Part shown: piece by piece, positions 7,390 through 14,979 of the stretch | Numbering within the stretch: position 1 is the first letter of the stretch | Layout of the letters: each line of letters begins with the position of its first letter | NCBI GenBank assembly: GCA_964406515.1 | Contig: CAYORV010000006.1 | Location: forward strand, 1-35,824 | From: JAGLWP01 sp964406515 | GTDB lineage: Archaea; Nanobdellota; Nanobdellia; Pacearchaeales; GW2011-AR1 | Reading direction: 5' to 3' | Length of the DNA stretch: 35,824 nt | Translations under genes and position numbers: made by a program | The notes under the pieces: model-generated | Told to the model about the DNA's origin: nothing | What the model saw: only the letters and a program-made list of their open reading frames with translations | Databases searched by the model: none

Positions 7390-8105
7390 TACTCTTTCTC
7401 CAAGATCTTTGCATTAATTCCTTTTTCTTCACAAAATCTAATAAAATCTTCAGCATTATCTATGGCCCCAACAATTCCTCCGTAATGCATTGGTATAGCT
7501 AAAAAAGGTTTAATTAAACCTGCGGCTTCTGCGGCTTCCTCTGCACTCATAGTAAATCTACCTCCAACAGGAAGCAAAGCCACAAATTTCTTATCCCCTT
7601 GTTTATACCCTGTAAGTTTTTGCATTTCAGGAATAACATCTGTATCTCCTGCATGATATATTAAAACATCATCAATTTTTATCAAATAACCCATCCAACC
7701 TTCTGCTTTTGGATGAAAGGGTTTATCAATATTATATGCGGGCAAAACAGAAATCTTTATATTAGCAAAATTTAACTCATCCCCTGGTTCAACAATTTCC
7801 ATATCAATTGGAACATCAAATCTAGTTATTTTGCTTTGAGAATCTGCTGGAATAATTATCTTAGTTCCTTCTTTAATAATTTTATTCATATCTGCAACAC
7901 TACAATGATCATAATGACTATGAGTTATCAAAATTAAATCTGCTTTTTCAGTCCCCTCCCTAATGTTATAAGGATCAATATAAATTATTTTGCCCCTAGT
8001 AGAAATCTTCGCAGAAGATTTATCGGGGTACGCCGGTGGTGTGGAATTAGAAATCAAAAAACCAGAATGTCCAAGCCATTTAATTTCAACTTCATCTATT
8101 TTCAT
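7389..8105 (-). CDS. Metallo-beta-lactamase-fold hydrolase, UlaG-like
   Basis: 238 aa from the ATG at 8105; a TTG one codon earlier is a less likely start. The fold is clear: WLGHSGFLI, the metal motif THSHYDHCS, a metal-binding His-Asp pair in HAGDTD, and LLPVGGRFTMSAEEAAE with a final PMHYGG His. These match the UPF0173/UlaG-like subgroup of metal-dependent hydrolases; substrate unknown. Between the first two strands, about 17 extra residues (STPPAYPDKSSAKISTR) interrupt the normal FLI-x-GKIIYIDP connection. They are encoded by a hairpin repeat (7989-8044) related to those in TFE and LeuRS. It is first in a coupled pair with taw3. Confidence 0.92.
   Translation of the reverse strand: MKIDEVEIKWLGHSGFLISNSTPPAYPDKSSAKISTRGKIIYIDPYNIREGTEKADLILITHSHYDHCSVADMNKIIKEGTKIIIPADSQSKITRFDVPIDMEIVEPGDELNFANIKISVLPAYNIDKPFHPKAEGWMGYLIKIDDVLIYHAGDTDVIPEMQKLTGYKQGDKKFVALLPVGGRFTMSAEEAAEAAGLIKPFLAIPMHYGGIVGAIDNAEDFIRFCEEKGINAKILEKE
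7989..8044 (-). repeat. Double-hairpin repeat, diverged copy inside MBL gene
   Basis: 56 bp aligning without gaps to the LeuRS copy (42/56 identical). Hairpin 1 is AAATCTTC-GCA-GAAGATTT (8003-8021) inside CCCC/GGGG arms; hairpin 2 is ACGCC-GGT-GGTGT (8030-8042). The stem bases differ from the LeuRS copy at paired positions, yet pairing is kept. Here it is read in a different frame than in LeuRS and TFE. Confidence 0.8.
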
Positions 8106-8129
8106 CAAATTAAAAACTAGCTCTTATTT

Positions 8130-9218
8130 TTAAGAGTTTGGATTACTAGAATAAGAATCTGTTTTTTTCTTTCCTTTAAAAAAATTAAAACCTTTAGGCA
8201 AATGAAAATCTTTAAGGAAAAAGAAAGCATTTTTCTTTAAGGCAAATTTAGCAACAAGTATCCAAGAAACTATCAAAACAATAACCCCTAAGAAACTAAA
8301 GCTTAATATCTTATTCTCTTGAACAAATTGTTTTGAGGAATTAAACGGAACATTTACTGCATTTCCTACAATTGTAAATATAGTGCATTTTTCTTCACAT
8401 ATTCCTCCACAATCAATTCCCTTTTCATCTTGATTTATTATCCCATCGGAGCAAGTCTCTGCAGGTATTTCTTCTACAGGTTCAGCTGCTTCTCCAGAAT
8501 CACAAGCTTGTGTAAGAACAGGTTTATCTATTGGAGTTGCGCAATTATAAATGTCTGTACATTCTCTTTCTTGATTTCCATTAATACATGTTCCCCAAGC
8601 TCCACAACTCCAAGCAGAAACACAAGAACTCTTTCCTGCAACAACATCTCCAGTTACAGTAGAAGTTTCACTTTCAGAATCAGAACTTGAATCATCATCA
8701 TTACTTGTAGTTGCTGTAGGAGTTTCTTCTTCACAAATTCCATTAGCACAAGTGTATCCTGAATTACATGAACAATCACTTAAACATAAAGAACAATCTT
8801 CATTATCATCACAAGTTCCATCTCCACAAGAAGCTCCTGTTAAAGTTATCTCTTCACTACAATCTTCATTACAATAACTACATGAATCGTCATAAGCCGG
8901 AGTACAAACAACAGCATTATTCTCTCCATCATCACAAANNNNNNNNNNNNNNNNNNNNNNNNNNNNNNNNNNNNNNNNNNNNNNNNNNNNNNNNNNNNNN
9001 NNNNNNNNNNNNNNNNNNNNNNNNNNNNNNNNNNNNNNCCATTCATATCCTGCATCTACACAATCCCCTTCAGTTGTAAAATTTTCAAATGTAGCCATCC
9101 CAGTAAATTTCGGTTTCACAATCAATAAACTTCCAATTGTTAGAATTGCTAATAAAATAAAAACTGCAAAAAGCACTGACTTTTCATTCACCCTCTTAAA
9201 CCCTTTTTTCTTTGCCAT
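8130..9218 (-). CDS. Cys-rich membrane-anchored surface protein, interrupted by assembly gap
   Basis: A signal anchor follows a basic start (SVLFAVFILLAILTIGSLLIV), then comes a long extracellular part. It holds repeated Cys modules (CDDGENNAVVC, CGDGTCDDNEDC), a Ser/Asp/Thr linker, a thrombospondin-type-1-like segment (SAWSCGAWGTCING to CTDIYNC) and a CSDGIINQDEKGIDCGG module. A second TM helix near residue 320 (FLGVIVLIVSWILVAKFAL) and a basic cytoplasmic tail end it. Such architectures are common in Woesearchaeota/Pacearchaeota surface proteins. A 100-N gap (8939-9038) lies within the first Cys region, so length, frame continuity and number of modules are not certain. Confidence 0.75.
   Translation of the reverse strand: MAKKKGFKRVNEKSVLFAVFILLAILTIGSLLIVKPKFTGMATFENFTTEGDCVDAGYEWXXXXXXXXXXXXXXXXXXXXXXXXXXXXXXXXXXCDDGENNAVVCTPAYDDSCSYCNEDCSEEITLTGASCGDGTCDDNEDCSLCLSDCSCNSGYTCANGICEEETPTATTSNDDDSSSDSESETSTVTGDVVAGKSSCVSAWSCGAWGTCINGNQERECTDIYNCATPIDKPVLTQACDSGEAAEPVEEIPAETCSDGIINQDEKGIDCGGICEEKCTIFTIVGNAVNVPFNSSKQFVQENKILSFSFLGVIVLIVSWILVAKFALKKNAFFFLKDFHLPKGFNFFKGKKKTDSYSSNPNS
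8939..9038. other. Assembly gap (100 N)
   Basis: Exactly 100 N, a standard scaffold placeholder of unknown true length. It sits within the repetitive Cys-rich coding region, where repeats probably broke the assembly. The flanks carry no GGGGTAC box, unlike the gap in LeuRS. Confidence 0.95.
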
Positions 9219-9276
9219 CTCTTAATATATAATTGTAAAAGGGGTTTAAAAGTTTTACTCTATAAATCTTTAAAGA

Positions 9277-10125
9277 TTATTGTATCTTTTTCAACAATCC
9301 ATTAACATAATTCATATCTCCATCTCCCATAATAAGAACATCAAAATTATTTTTATAATTCTCTAGGTTCTCCTCGATATTTTCATTTAAAAAACCAACC
9401 TTAATCAAATTATCATGGGGGGAACCTTCCACCATACCAACATCCCCCAAGCTATCACCAAGCAGAATAACATTTCTTCTATTTTTAATTTTATCATAGA
9501 CTTCTGTATCTTTCAAAGAAATTTCTGTCTTATTAAAAGTATGAATTATTGGTTCTTTTATTCTAAGGGCCTTTCCATTAGAATCAAATTCATAAAGATT
9601 AGAAGTAACATAAATATTAGAAAACATTAAATTATTTTTATTTAAATATTCAACAATCATATCTCCTGGAGCAGCCGACATAATAACTAAAGGTATATCA
9701 TTTTCATTAAGAAAATTCATAAATTCTTTAGCACCTTCCCTGAACCTCAAAGGTTTCTCCTTAACAACTTGTTTTATGATATCTTTAGTCAGTCCTTTTT
9801 CAGAAATTAAATTAAAATGTCTTTTCCACCATTCATACATCTTTCTCTGCTTTTCTTTCAATGGAATATTATTATCAATTTCAATTGGATGATAAATATC
9901 AAATAATTTATGCGCTTCCTTCGCATAATCTTCTCCAAGATATTTTGAATCACTTCTTAACTGAGAAATAACAGTTGCAGTTCTCTTTCCTTCTACATCC
10001 AACCCATGAGTTATTGTTCTATCAAAATCAGCCAAAACATGAATTTTTGCCTTGCCCCCAAGAACAAATGATTTCTTCTTTTTTTCAAATTCCTGTTCAT
10101 CTGAAGCTATTATTGTTTTTACCAT
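9277..10125 (-). CDS. HAD-superfamily pyrimidine 5'-nucleotidase (UMPH-1 type)
   Basis: 282 aa. HAD motif I is ADFDRTIT (nucleophile Asp), motif II is the Ser in IMSAAPGD, and motif IV is ILLGDSLGDVGM. The cap contains EKQRKMYEWWKRHFNL, a trait of the eukaryote-like UMPH-1/cN-III family, which dephosphorylates UMP/CMP. HVLADFDRTIT and the ending GDGDMNYVNGLL fit this family. An AT-rich TATA candidate about 27 nt upstream suggests a leaderless transcript. It is a single-gene unit after the acidic mini-ORFs on the same strand. Confidence 0.85.
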   Translation of the reverse strand: MVKTIIASDEQEFEKKKKSFVLGGKAKIHVLADFDRTITHGLDVEGKRTATVISQLRSDSKYLGEDYAKEAHKLFDIYHPIEIDNNIPLKEKQRKMYEWWKRHFNLISEKGLTKDIIKQVVKEKPLRFREGAKEFMNFLNENDIPLVIMSAAPGDMIVEYLNKNNLMFSNIYVTSNLYEFDSNGKALRIKEPIIHTFNKTEISLKDTEVYDKIKNRRNVILLGDSLGDVGMVEGSPHDNLIKVGFLNENIEENLENYKNNFDVLIMGDGDMNYVNGLLKKIQ

Positions 10126-10172
10126 TGTCTATAAAAACAATAAGAATACAATTTAAAAATCTATTTAATAAA

Positions 10173-10214
10173 TTACTCTTCGTCTTCTTCTTTTTCTTCT
10201 TCGTCTTCTGCCAT
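10173..10214 (-). CDS. Acidic mini-ORF 1 (13 aa)
   Basis: Encodes MAEDEEEKEEDEE, preceded by a strong Shine-Dalgarno GGAGG (10220-10224) 5 nt before the ATG. A second ORF with the same MAED start and its own Shine-Dalgarno lies 64 nt upstream on the same strand. Repeated Shine-Dalgarno and start context in a genome where few genes have one argues against chance. Function unknown; it could be a peptide or a translated leader. Confidence 0.45.
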   Translation of the reverse strand: MAEDEEEKEEDEE

Positions 10215-10278
10215 TTTAACCTCCTTAAATTATTTAATTAACTAACAATAAAAAAATAAAAATAAAAATAAATCCTAA

Positions 10279-10341
10279 CTATTCTTCATCAAGCTCTTCA
10301 TCCAAAGAATCTTCATCATCTTCTTCTGTGTCTTCTGCCAT
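10279..10341 (-). CDS. Acidic mini-ORF 2 (20 aa)
   Basis: Encodes MAEDTEEDDEDSLDEELDEE. A GGAGG (10353-10357) lies 11 nt before the ATG. An in-frame ATG at 10359 would extend it by six residues (MEAKNQ) but would place the GGAGG inside the gene. It shares the MAED start and extreme acidity with mini-ORF 1. No family is recognised. Confidence 0.5.
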   Translation of the reverse strand: MAEDTEEDDEDSLDEELDEE

Positions 10342-10465
10342 TTGATTTTTAGCCTCCATTTAATTGGAAATTCATTAAATTTAATCTTTTTTAAAGATTG
10401 ATTAACCCTTAAAAGTCGTATCAAAGTATAGAAAAGATTTAAAAGGCTAAAATTTATTACTGCAA

Positions 10466-10520
10466 ATTTCAACTTCCTGTTGGGTCGCAGGAGCTGTGAA
10501 GAACCCGCTGGTGGTTATCA
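10466..10520. other. GC-rich structured island after asnS
   Basis: About 55 nt with clearly higher GC than the AT-rich surroundings, right after the asnS stop. It can form CT(T)CCTG-TTGGGTCG-CAGGAG (10472-10492), and the loop GGGT can pair with a downstream ACCC, giving a possible pseudoknot. It matches no tRNA. It could be a small RNA or a 3'-UTR structure. The rest of the 10126-10522 gap holds only the two acidic mini-ORFs and AT-rich promoter-like DNA. Confidence 0.35.
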
Positions 10521-10522
10521 TT

Positions 10523-11815
10523 TTATGGTTTCATTCTCGTCATGGTTCTAGGAAAACCAATTGCATCCTTAATTGTATCAAGGCCACAAATCCATTTTAT
10601 CAATCTCTCTGTTCCAAGACCATAACCCCCATGGGGAACTGCGCCATAACTATGAATATCAAAATAATAAGAATAATCCTCGAGCTTTTCGCCTTTTGCC
10701 TTTAAAGATTTCTTAAGCTCCTCGACATTTGTATCTCTTTCACTTCCTCCAATTAATTCTCCGTTAGCTTCTGGCCCAAGCATATCAAAACATTTCGCAG
10801 TCTTGGGATTCTTAGGGTCGCTCGGTTTATAGAATGCCATAGCCTCCTTAGGATAATTAGTCACAAAGACAGGAATATCATATAATTCCATAAATTTTTC
10901 CTCTTCAACAGTTCTCAAATCTTTTCCCCATTTAACTTTCATTTTTTTCTTACTCGCCAAAATTTTCAAAACTTCATCATAAGTAACTCGAGGAAATTTC
11001 TTTTTCAATGAGGGTTCTAATTTCTTCACATCCCTTCCTAAAATCTCCAATTCTTTTTTATTTTTTTCAAGAACTCTTTTAATTACATGTTTAGTCATCT
11101 CTTCAGCATAATCCATTATTTCGTCTAAATTTGCCCAAGCGATTTCCATTTCAGTATGCCAAAATTCTGTCAAGTGTCGACTTGTCTTTGATTTTTCTGC
11201 TCTAAATGATGGAGCAATGCAATAAATTTTTTCAAGTGCATACATCGCAGCTTCTGCATAAAGTTGCCAAGTCTGAGCAAGATACATTTTCTTTCCAAAA
11301 TAATCAACTTCAAACATAGTAGGTCCTTCTTCTGCCCCCCCAGGAATTATGACAGGAGATTGAAATTCATAAAAATTATTTTGTCTAAAATATTCATGTA
11401 ATGCCCCAGTCACAGTACTCCTTATTTTCAAAATTGCAGTCATCTTCTGACTCCTCAACCATAAATGCCTTCTATCTCCCAGCAATTCTTCATTCAAATC
11501 TTTCTGAACAGGAAACTCATCACTCAATCCAACAATATTTATTTTACTAGCCTCAATCTCATAACCTGTCGGAGCCCGTTTATCTTTCTTAATCATCCCT
11601 TCAATTTCCAAACTAGCTTCTACTTGTAACTTATCAATCCCACTCCATTGCTTTTCAAATTTTTCTCTTTTAAGAATACATTGTATAGTATCTGATGAAT
11701 CTCTAAGAATAATAAACTTCATTTTATTACTCCCCCTCTCACGATAAACCCAGCCATGAACAGCCACTTTCCCACTTCCTTTTTTCATCGCATCTGAAAT
11801 TGATATAAAATTCAT
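10523..11815 (-). CDS. asnS: Asparaginyl-tRNA synthetase
   Basis: 430 aa class IIb synthetase. The N-terminal OB anticodon-binding domain (VAVHGWVYRERGSNKMKFIILRD) is followed by the RRHLWLRS linker typical of AsnRS. Motif 2 is FRAEKSKTSRHLTEFWHTEME, and motif 3 is GYGLGTERLIKWICG near the end. It charges tRNA-Asn directly, so the Gat amidotransferase encoded nearby is needed only for Gln-tRNA. Its ATG follows the aspS stop directly (TAAATG), so the two are co-translated. Ends DAIGFPRTMTRMKP. Confidence 0.95.
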   Translation of the reverse strand: MNFISISDAMKKGSGKVAVHGWVYRERGSNKMKFIILRDSSDTIQCILKREKFEKQWSGIDKLQVEASLEIEGMIKKDKRAPTGYEIEASKINIVGLSDEFPVQKDLNEELLGDRRHLWLRSQKMTAILKIRSTVTGALHEYFRQNNFYEFQSPVIIPGGAEEGPTMFEVDYFGKKMYLAQTWQLYAEAAMYALEKIYCIAPSFRAEKSKTSRHLTEFWHTEMEIAWANLDEIMDYAEEMTKHVIKRVLEKNKKELEILGRDVKKLEPSLKKKFPRVTYDEVLKILASKKKMKVKWGKDLRTVEEEKFMELYDIPVFVTNYPKEAMAFYKPSDPKNPKTAKCFDMLGPEANGELIGGSERDTNVEELKKSLKAKGEKLEDYSYYFDIHSYGAVPHGGYGLGTERLIKWICGLDTIKDAIGFPRTMTRMKP

Positions 11816-13087
11816 TTAAGGTGTCAACCTCGTTCTATCTCTTGGAAACAAAACAGCTTCCCTAATATTTACTTGTTCAGTTATTAATTGTGTGATCCTC
11901 TCAAGTCCAATGCTCCATCCTGCATGTGGCGGTGCACCAAATCTAAAACTATCAATATAACTTTTGAAATCTTTTGGATTTAACTCTTTATCTTTAAGTT
12001 TTTCAATTAATAAATCAGGCATATGAATCCTTTGCCCACCAGAACTTATTTCCAATCCTCTATAAATAGCATCAAAACCCTCACTCAACTTCGCATCAGA
12101 CTTCCCATCTTTTGGCATAATATAAAACGGCTTTAAACTCGCAGGCCAAGAATACACAAAAACAATTGTATCTGGAAACTTCTTGTCCAATTCCTTCTCA
12201 TTTTCAGGAGCCAAATCCTCCCCATACTTCATCTTCAAAAGCTTAACAGTCTCATCATAACTAATATATTTAGATTTTGGAACCTTTAATTTAACTCCCA
12301 AAATCTCAAGCTCCTCTTGACACTTCTTCAAAACATTCTGAGTAATATACTTAACAACTTCCTCCATTTCTTTCATCACTTCCATCTGTCCAGCAAATGC
12401 CATCTCAATATCCATCTGCCTTGATTCATTCAAATGTCGAATAGTATTATGTTTCTCTGCCCTCCAAACAGGCGTAATAGTGAAAACATTTTCAACAGAA
12501 CAAGCCAACATTTGTTTATACAATTGGGGACTCTGCGCCAAAAAAGCTTTCTTCTCAAAATAATTTACAGAAAACAATTCTGTCCCACCTTCACTTGAAC
12601 TTGAAATCACAGAAGGCAATTGCACTTCCATAAAATTCTTATTATAAAAAAATTCCCTAAAACTATGAGTAATCTCACTTTGAATTCTAAAAATAGCTTG
12701 AGTCTTTGCTCTATGCAAATCTAAAAACCGATAATCCAATCTTGTTGAAAGTTCTGCCTTAACTGCTTTTTCATGAACTTGAATCGGAAGTTTTTCTGCT
12801 TTATTCAAAATCTCTAAATCAGTAATTTCTATTTCCACATCTTTTCGAACAGATTCTGCCTTAACATTAGCAGACTTAACCTTCCCTTTTATTTCAACCA
12901 CACTTTCCAATGTCAAATTTTGAAACTTTTGCATAAGTTCTTTTTCTTTAATCACACATTGAACAATCCCTGAAGAATCCCTAAGAAGAAAAAACTTCAA
13001 TTTTGCCAAATCACGAAGTTCATAAACCCACCCTGAAAGCAAGACATTTTCCCCTTTTTGAATATCTCTTACATATTTCCTTTTCAT
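11816..13087 (-). CDS. aspS: Aspartyl-tRNA synthetase, archaeal type
   Basis: 423 aa, the size of archaeal/eukaryote-type AspRS without the bacterial insertion domain. The OB fold (VLLSGWVYELRDLAKLKFF) leads to RLDYRFLDLHR, motif 2 WRAEKHNTIRHLNES and motif 3 GWSIGLERITQLI, ending AVLFPRDRTRLTP. SEGGTELF and QSPQLYKQM are Asp-AMP site signatures. The adjacent asnS implies that a discriminating enzyme would suffice, but specificity cannot be read reliably here. An AT-rich upstream stretch contains TATA-like sites. Confidence 0.95.
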   Translation of the reverse strand: MKRKYVRDIQKGENVLLSGWVYELRDLAKLKFFLLRDSSGIVQCVIKEKELMQKFQNLTLESVVEIKGKVKSANVKAESVRKDVEIEITDLEILNKAEKLPIQVHEKAVKAELSTRLDYRFLDLHRAKTQAIFRIQSEITHSFREFFYNKNFMEVQLPSVISSSSEGGTELFSVNYFEKKAFLAQSPQLYKQMLACSVENVFTITPVWRAEKHNTIRHLNESRQMDIEMAFAGQMEVMKEMEEVVKYITQNVLKKCQEELEILGVKLKVPKSKYISYDETVKLLKMKYGEDLAPENEKELDKKFPDTIVFVYSWPASLKPFYIMPKDGKSDAKLSEGFDAIYRGLEISSGGQRIHMPDLLIEKLKDKELNPKDFKSYIDSFRFGAPPHAGWSIGLERITQLITEQVNIREAVLFPRDRTRLTP

Positions 13088-13121
13088 ATAAATAATTATT
13101 AAATATACTTTTTAATTATTA

Positions 13122-13472
13122 CTATCTCTTACGCTTTCTTTTTTTCTTAGCAAGATGAAATTGTGGTTTTATCTTACTATCCATCGGAACTCCCAAATGT
13201 CTCAACTTTCTTTCAAAGAAATAACTTCCAATTATAGAGATTAAGTAGAACACCATTGCTATCCCAAAAAAACTCGCGAAAATTGTGATTATCTTTCCAG
13301 CATTCGTCAAAGGGACCAAATCTCCAAATCCAATTGTTGTCATAGTAACAACAGTAAAATAAACCGAATCAAGATAACTCCATCCTTCAATAACCTGGTA
13401 AACTTTGCTTCCTAAAAGAACAACTAAAATAAATAATAATACAAAACTTAAAAGTCTCCACCTTTTTTTCAT
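13122..13472 (-). CDS. Two-TM potassium channel subunit
   Basis: 116 aa with a KcsA-like layout: TM1 (LLSFVLLFILVVLLGSKVY), pore helix and selectivity filter (TVVTMTTIGFGDLVP) and TM2 (GKIITIFASFFGIAMVFYLI). TIGFGD is the K+ filter. The C-terminal 30 residues are very basic (KKKRKRKR) with no RCK domain, so gating cannot be told. Four copies would make a pore. A TATA-like TTTATAAATTAAG about 27 nt upstream of the ATG indicates its own leaderless promoter. Confidence 0.93.
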   Translation of the reverse strand: MKKRWRLLSFVLLFILVVLLGSKVYQVIEGWSYLDSVYFTVVTMTTIGFGDLVPLTNAGKIITIFASFFGIAMVFYLISIIGSYFFERKLRHLGVPMDSKIKPQFHLAKKKRKRKR

Positions 13473-13502
13473 ATAACACTATATCAAACTTAATTTATAA
13501 AT

Positions 13503-14948
13503 TTATTTAACCAATTTCTGAATAATTAACATAACTTCTTTCCCATCAACTTTTCCCTTAAACTCTTTCATCACTAATCCCATATAAGCATTCTCAGAAA
13601 GATTAGGTTTTTCCTTAATAATTTTTGCAATTCTTTCTTCAATCTCCCCAACATCCTTTTTCTCAACGCCCACAGCTTCTTTCAAACTCTTGCCCTCTGC
13701 CAAATCAAAAAGTATTTCCTTGATTCTGCTTTCTGCAATCTTTCCCTCTTTAACGAATTTCAAAATATTTGGCATCTCATCTTCCATCAATTGAGAAATT
13801 TTTCCTAAATCTAATTTATTCCTAGTTGCAATCTCTTTAGGAAAAATCAAAAGAACTTTTGCAACAAGTTGAGGTTTATCTATAATCCTTAACATTTCTT
13901 TAAACTCCTCTACTTTATTCTGTTTAAACAATAAACGAATCATCTCTTCATTCAATCCCTTGCCTTTAAGTTCCTCTTCAATTTTTCCTCTTAATTTTGG
14001 CAAGTCCTTCTTTGCTTCATTAATTAAATTTCTATGAATTTTCAACAAAGGCAAATCTGTTTCAGGATACATCCGAGAAGCCCCTGGCATTGGTCTCAAA
14101 AACTCAGTCGTCCCATCTGGCAAAGCATTCCTAACTTCTGCGTCAAACTTTTTCCCAGATTCAACCAAACCAATTTCTCTTTGAATTTCTTTATTCAAAG
14201 TTTCAATCATCATTTTAGGATTCTGAAATCCTTTAATCTCCACCCTCTTTCCTCCTTTAATAGAAAGATTAACATCCTGCCTAATTGTTCCAATTCCTCT
14301 TCGCACATTACAACTCCGTAAAACTTGTCCAATATACAAAGCAACTTCTTTCATTTGTTCAGGAGTTTTAATATCTGGAGCAGTTGCAATCTCAATCAAT
14401 GGAATTCCCAATCTATCTAATTTGTAAATCACTCTATCTTTGTCTCTAGAAACTGGTCTTGCTGCATCTTCTTCTAAAAAAATCCCTTCAATTCCAACTC
14501 TCCCTTTCTCTGTTTCAACCCAGCCATGTCGAGCAATCATCATTGTTCTTTGAAATCCAGAAGTATTGCTCCCATCAACAACAGTCTTTCTCATTATTTG
14601 AGTAATAGGGATAATTTTAGCATTTAACAAAATAGAAATCTGCAAAGCAATTTTCAATGCCTCTTGATTTATCTTATGTGGAGGCTCTTCATCAATTTCA
14701 ACAAGACAAGTAGAATCATATCCTTGATAAACAAATTCTTTATTTTTCAAAGACTCGTGCAAAGCCGCAACATCAACCTCTCCACTTTCTCCAGCAACTG
14801 CATGAAGTTTTCTCTTAACAACATAATCTGGTTCATCTGTTCTCAAAAGCGAAGGACAATTACAAAACAACTTTCGTGTATCAAGTTGCTGATGAATTTC
14901 CAATCCAGATTTAAATCCTAATTTTTCATAATCAATTTCTTCAGTCAT
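13503..14948 (-). CDS. gatE: Glu-tRNA(Gln) amidotransferase subunit GatE, lacking the AspRS-like insert
   Basis: 481 aa. The GatE start (YEKLGFKSGLEIHQQLDT, CNCPS zinc part) and the kinase-like core (VRRGIGTIRQDVNLSI, VEIKGFQ) are clear, and the C-terminal helical/YqeY-like tail (AYMGLVMKEFKGKVDGKEV) is present. Typical GatE is about 620-630 aa because an AspRS-like GAD domain interrupts the core. Here about 25 residues (EIQREIGLVESGKKFDAEV region) lead straight to TEFLRPMPGASRMYPETDLP, so that domain is absent. GatE phosphorylates Glu-tRNA(Gln) and transamidates it with ammonia from GatD, encoded at 16347-17669. Confidence 0.93.
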   Translation of the reverse strand: MTEEIDYEKLGFKSGLEIHQQLDTRKLFCNCPSLLRTDEPDYVVKRKLHAVAGESGEVDVAALHESLKNKEFVYQGYDSTCLVEIDEEPPHKINQEALKIALQISILLNAKIIPITQIMRKTVVDGSNTSGFQRTMMIARHGWVETEKGRVGIEGIFLEEDAARPVSRDKDRVIYKLDRLGIPLIEIATAPDIKTPEQMKEVALYIGQVLRSCNVRRGIGTIRQDVNLSIKGGKRVEIKGFQNPKMMIETLNKEIQREIGLVESGKKFDAEVRNALPDGTTEFLRPMPGASRMYPETDLPLLKIHRNLINEAKKDLPKLRGKIEEELKGKGLNEEMIRLLFKQNKVEEFKEMLRIIDKPQLVAKVLLIFPKEIATRNKLDLGKISQLMEDEMPNILKFVKEGKIAESRIKEILFDLAEGKSLKEAVGVEKKDVGEIEERIAKIIKEKPNLSENAYMGLVMKEFKGKVDGKEVMLIIQKLVK

Positions 14949-14979
14949 AAAAGAAACAAGAGAGGGGGATTTATTAAAT

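Noticed and set aside
7983..8049. AATTA direct repeats flanking the MBL copy as a target-site duplication
   Set aside because: Offset is 62 bp, not a multiple of three, so a simple insertion would break the frame; AATTA is also very common in this DNA.
10275..10472. 65-codon frame overlapping the acidic mini-ORF 2
   Set aside because: Lys/Leu/Phe-rich translation of AT-rich DNA with no Shine-Dalgarno; the acidic frame has a better start context.
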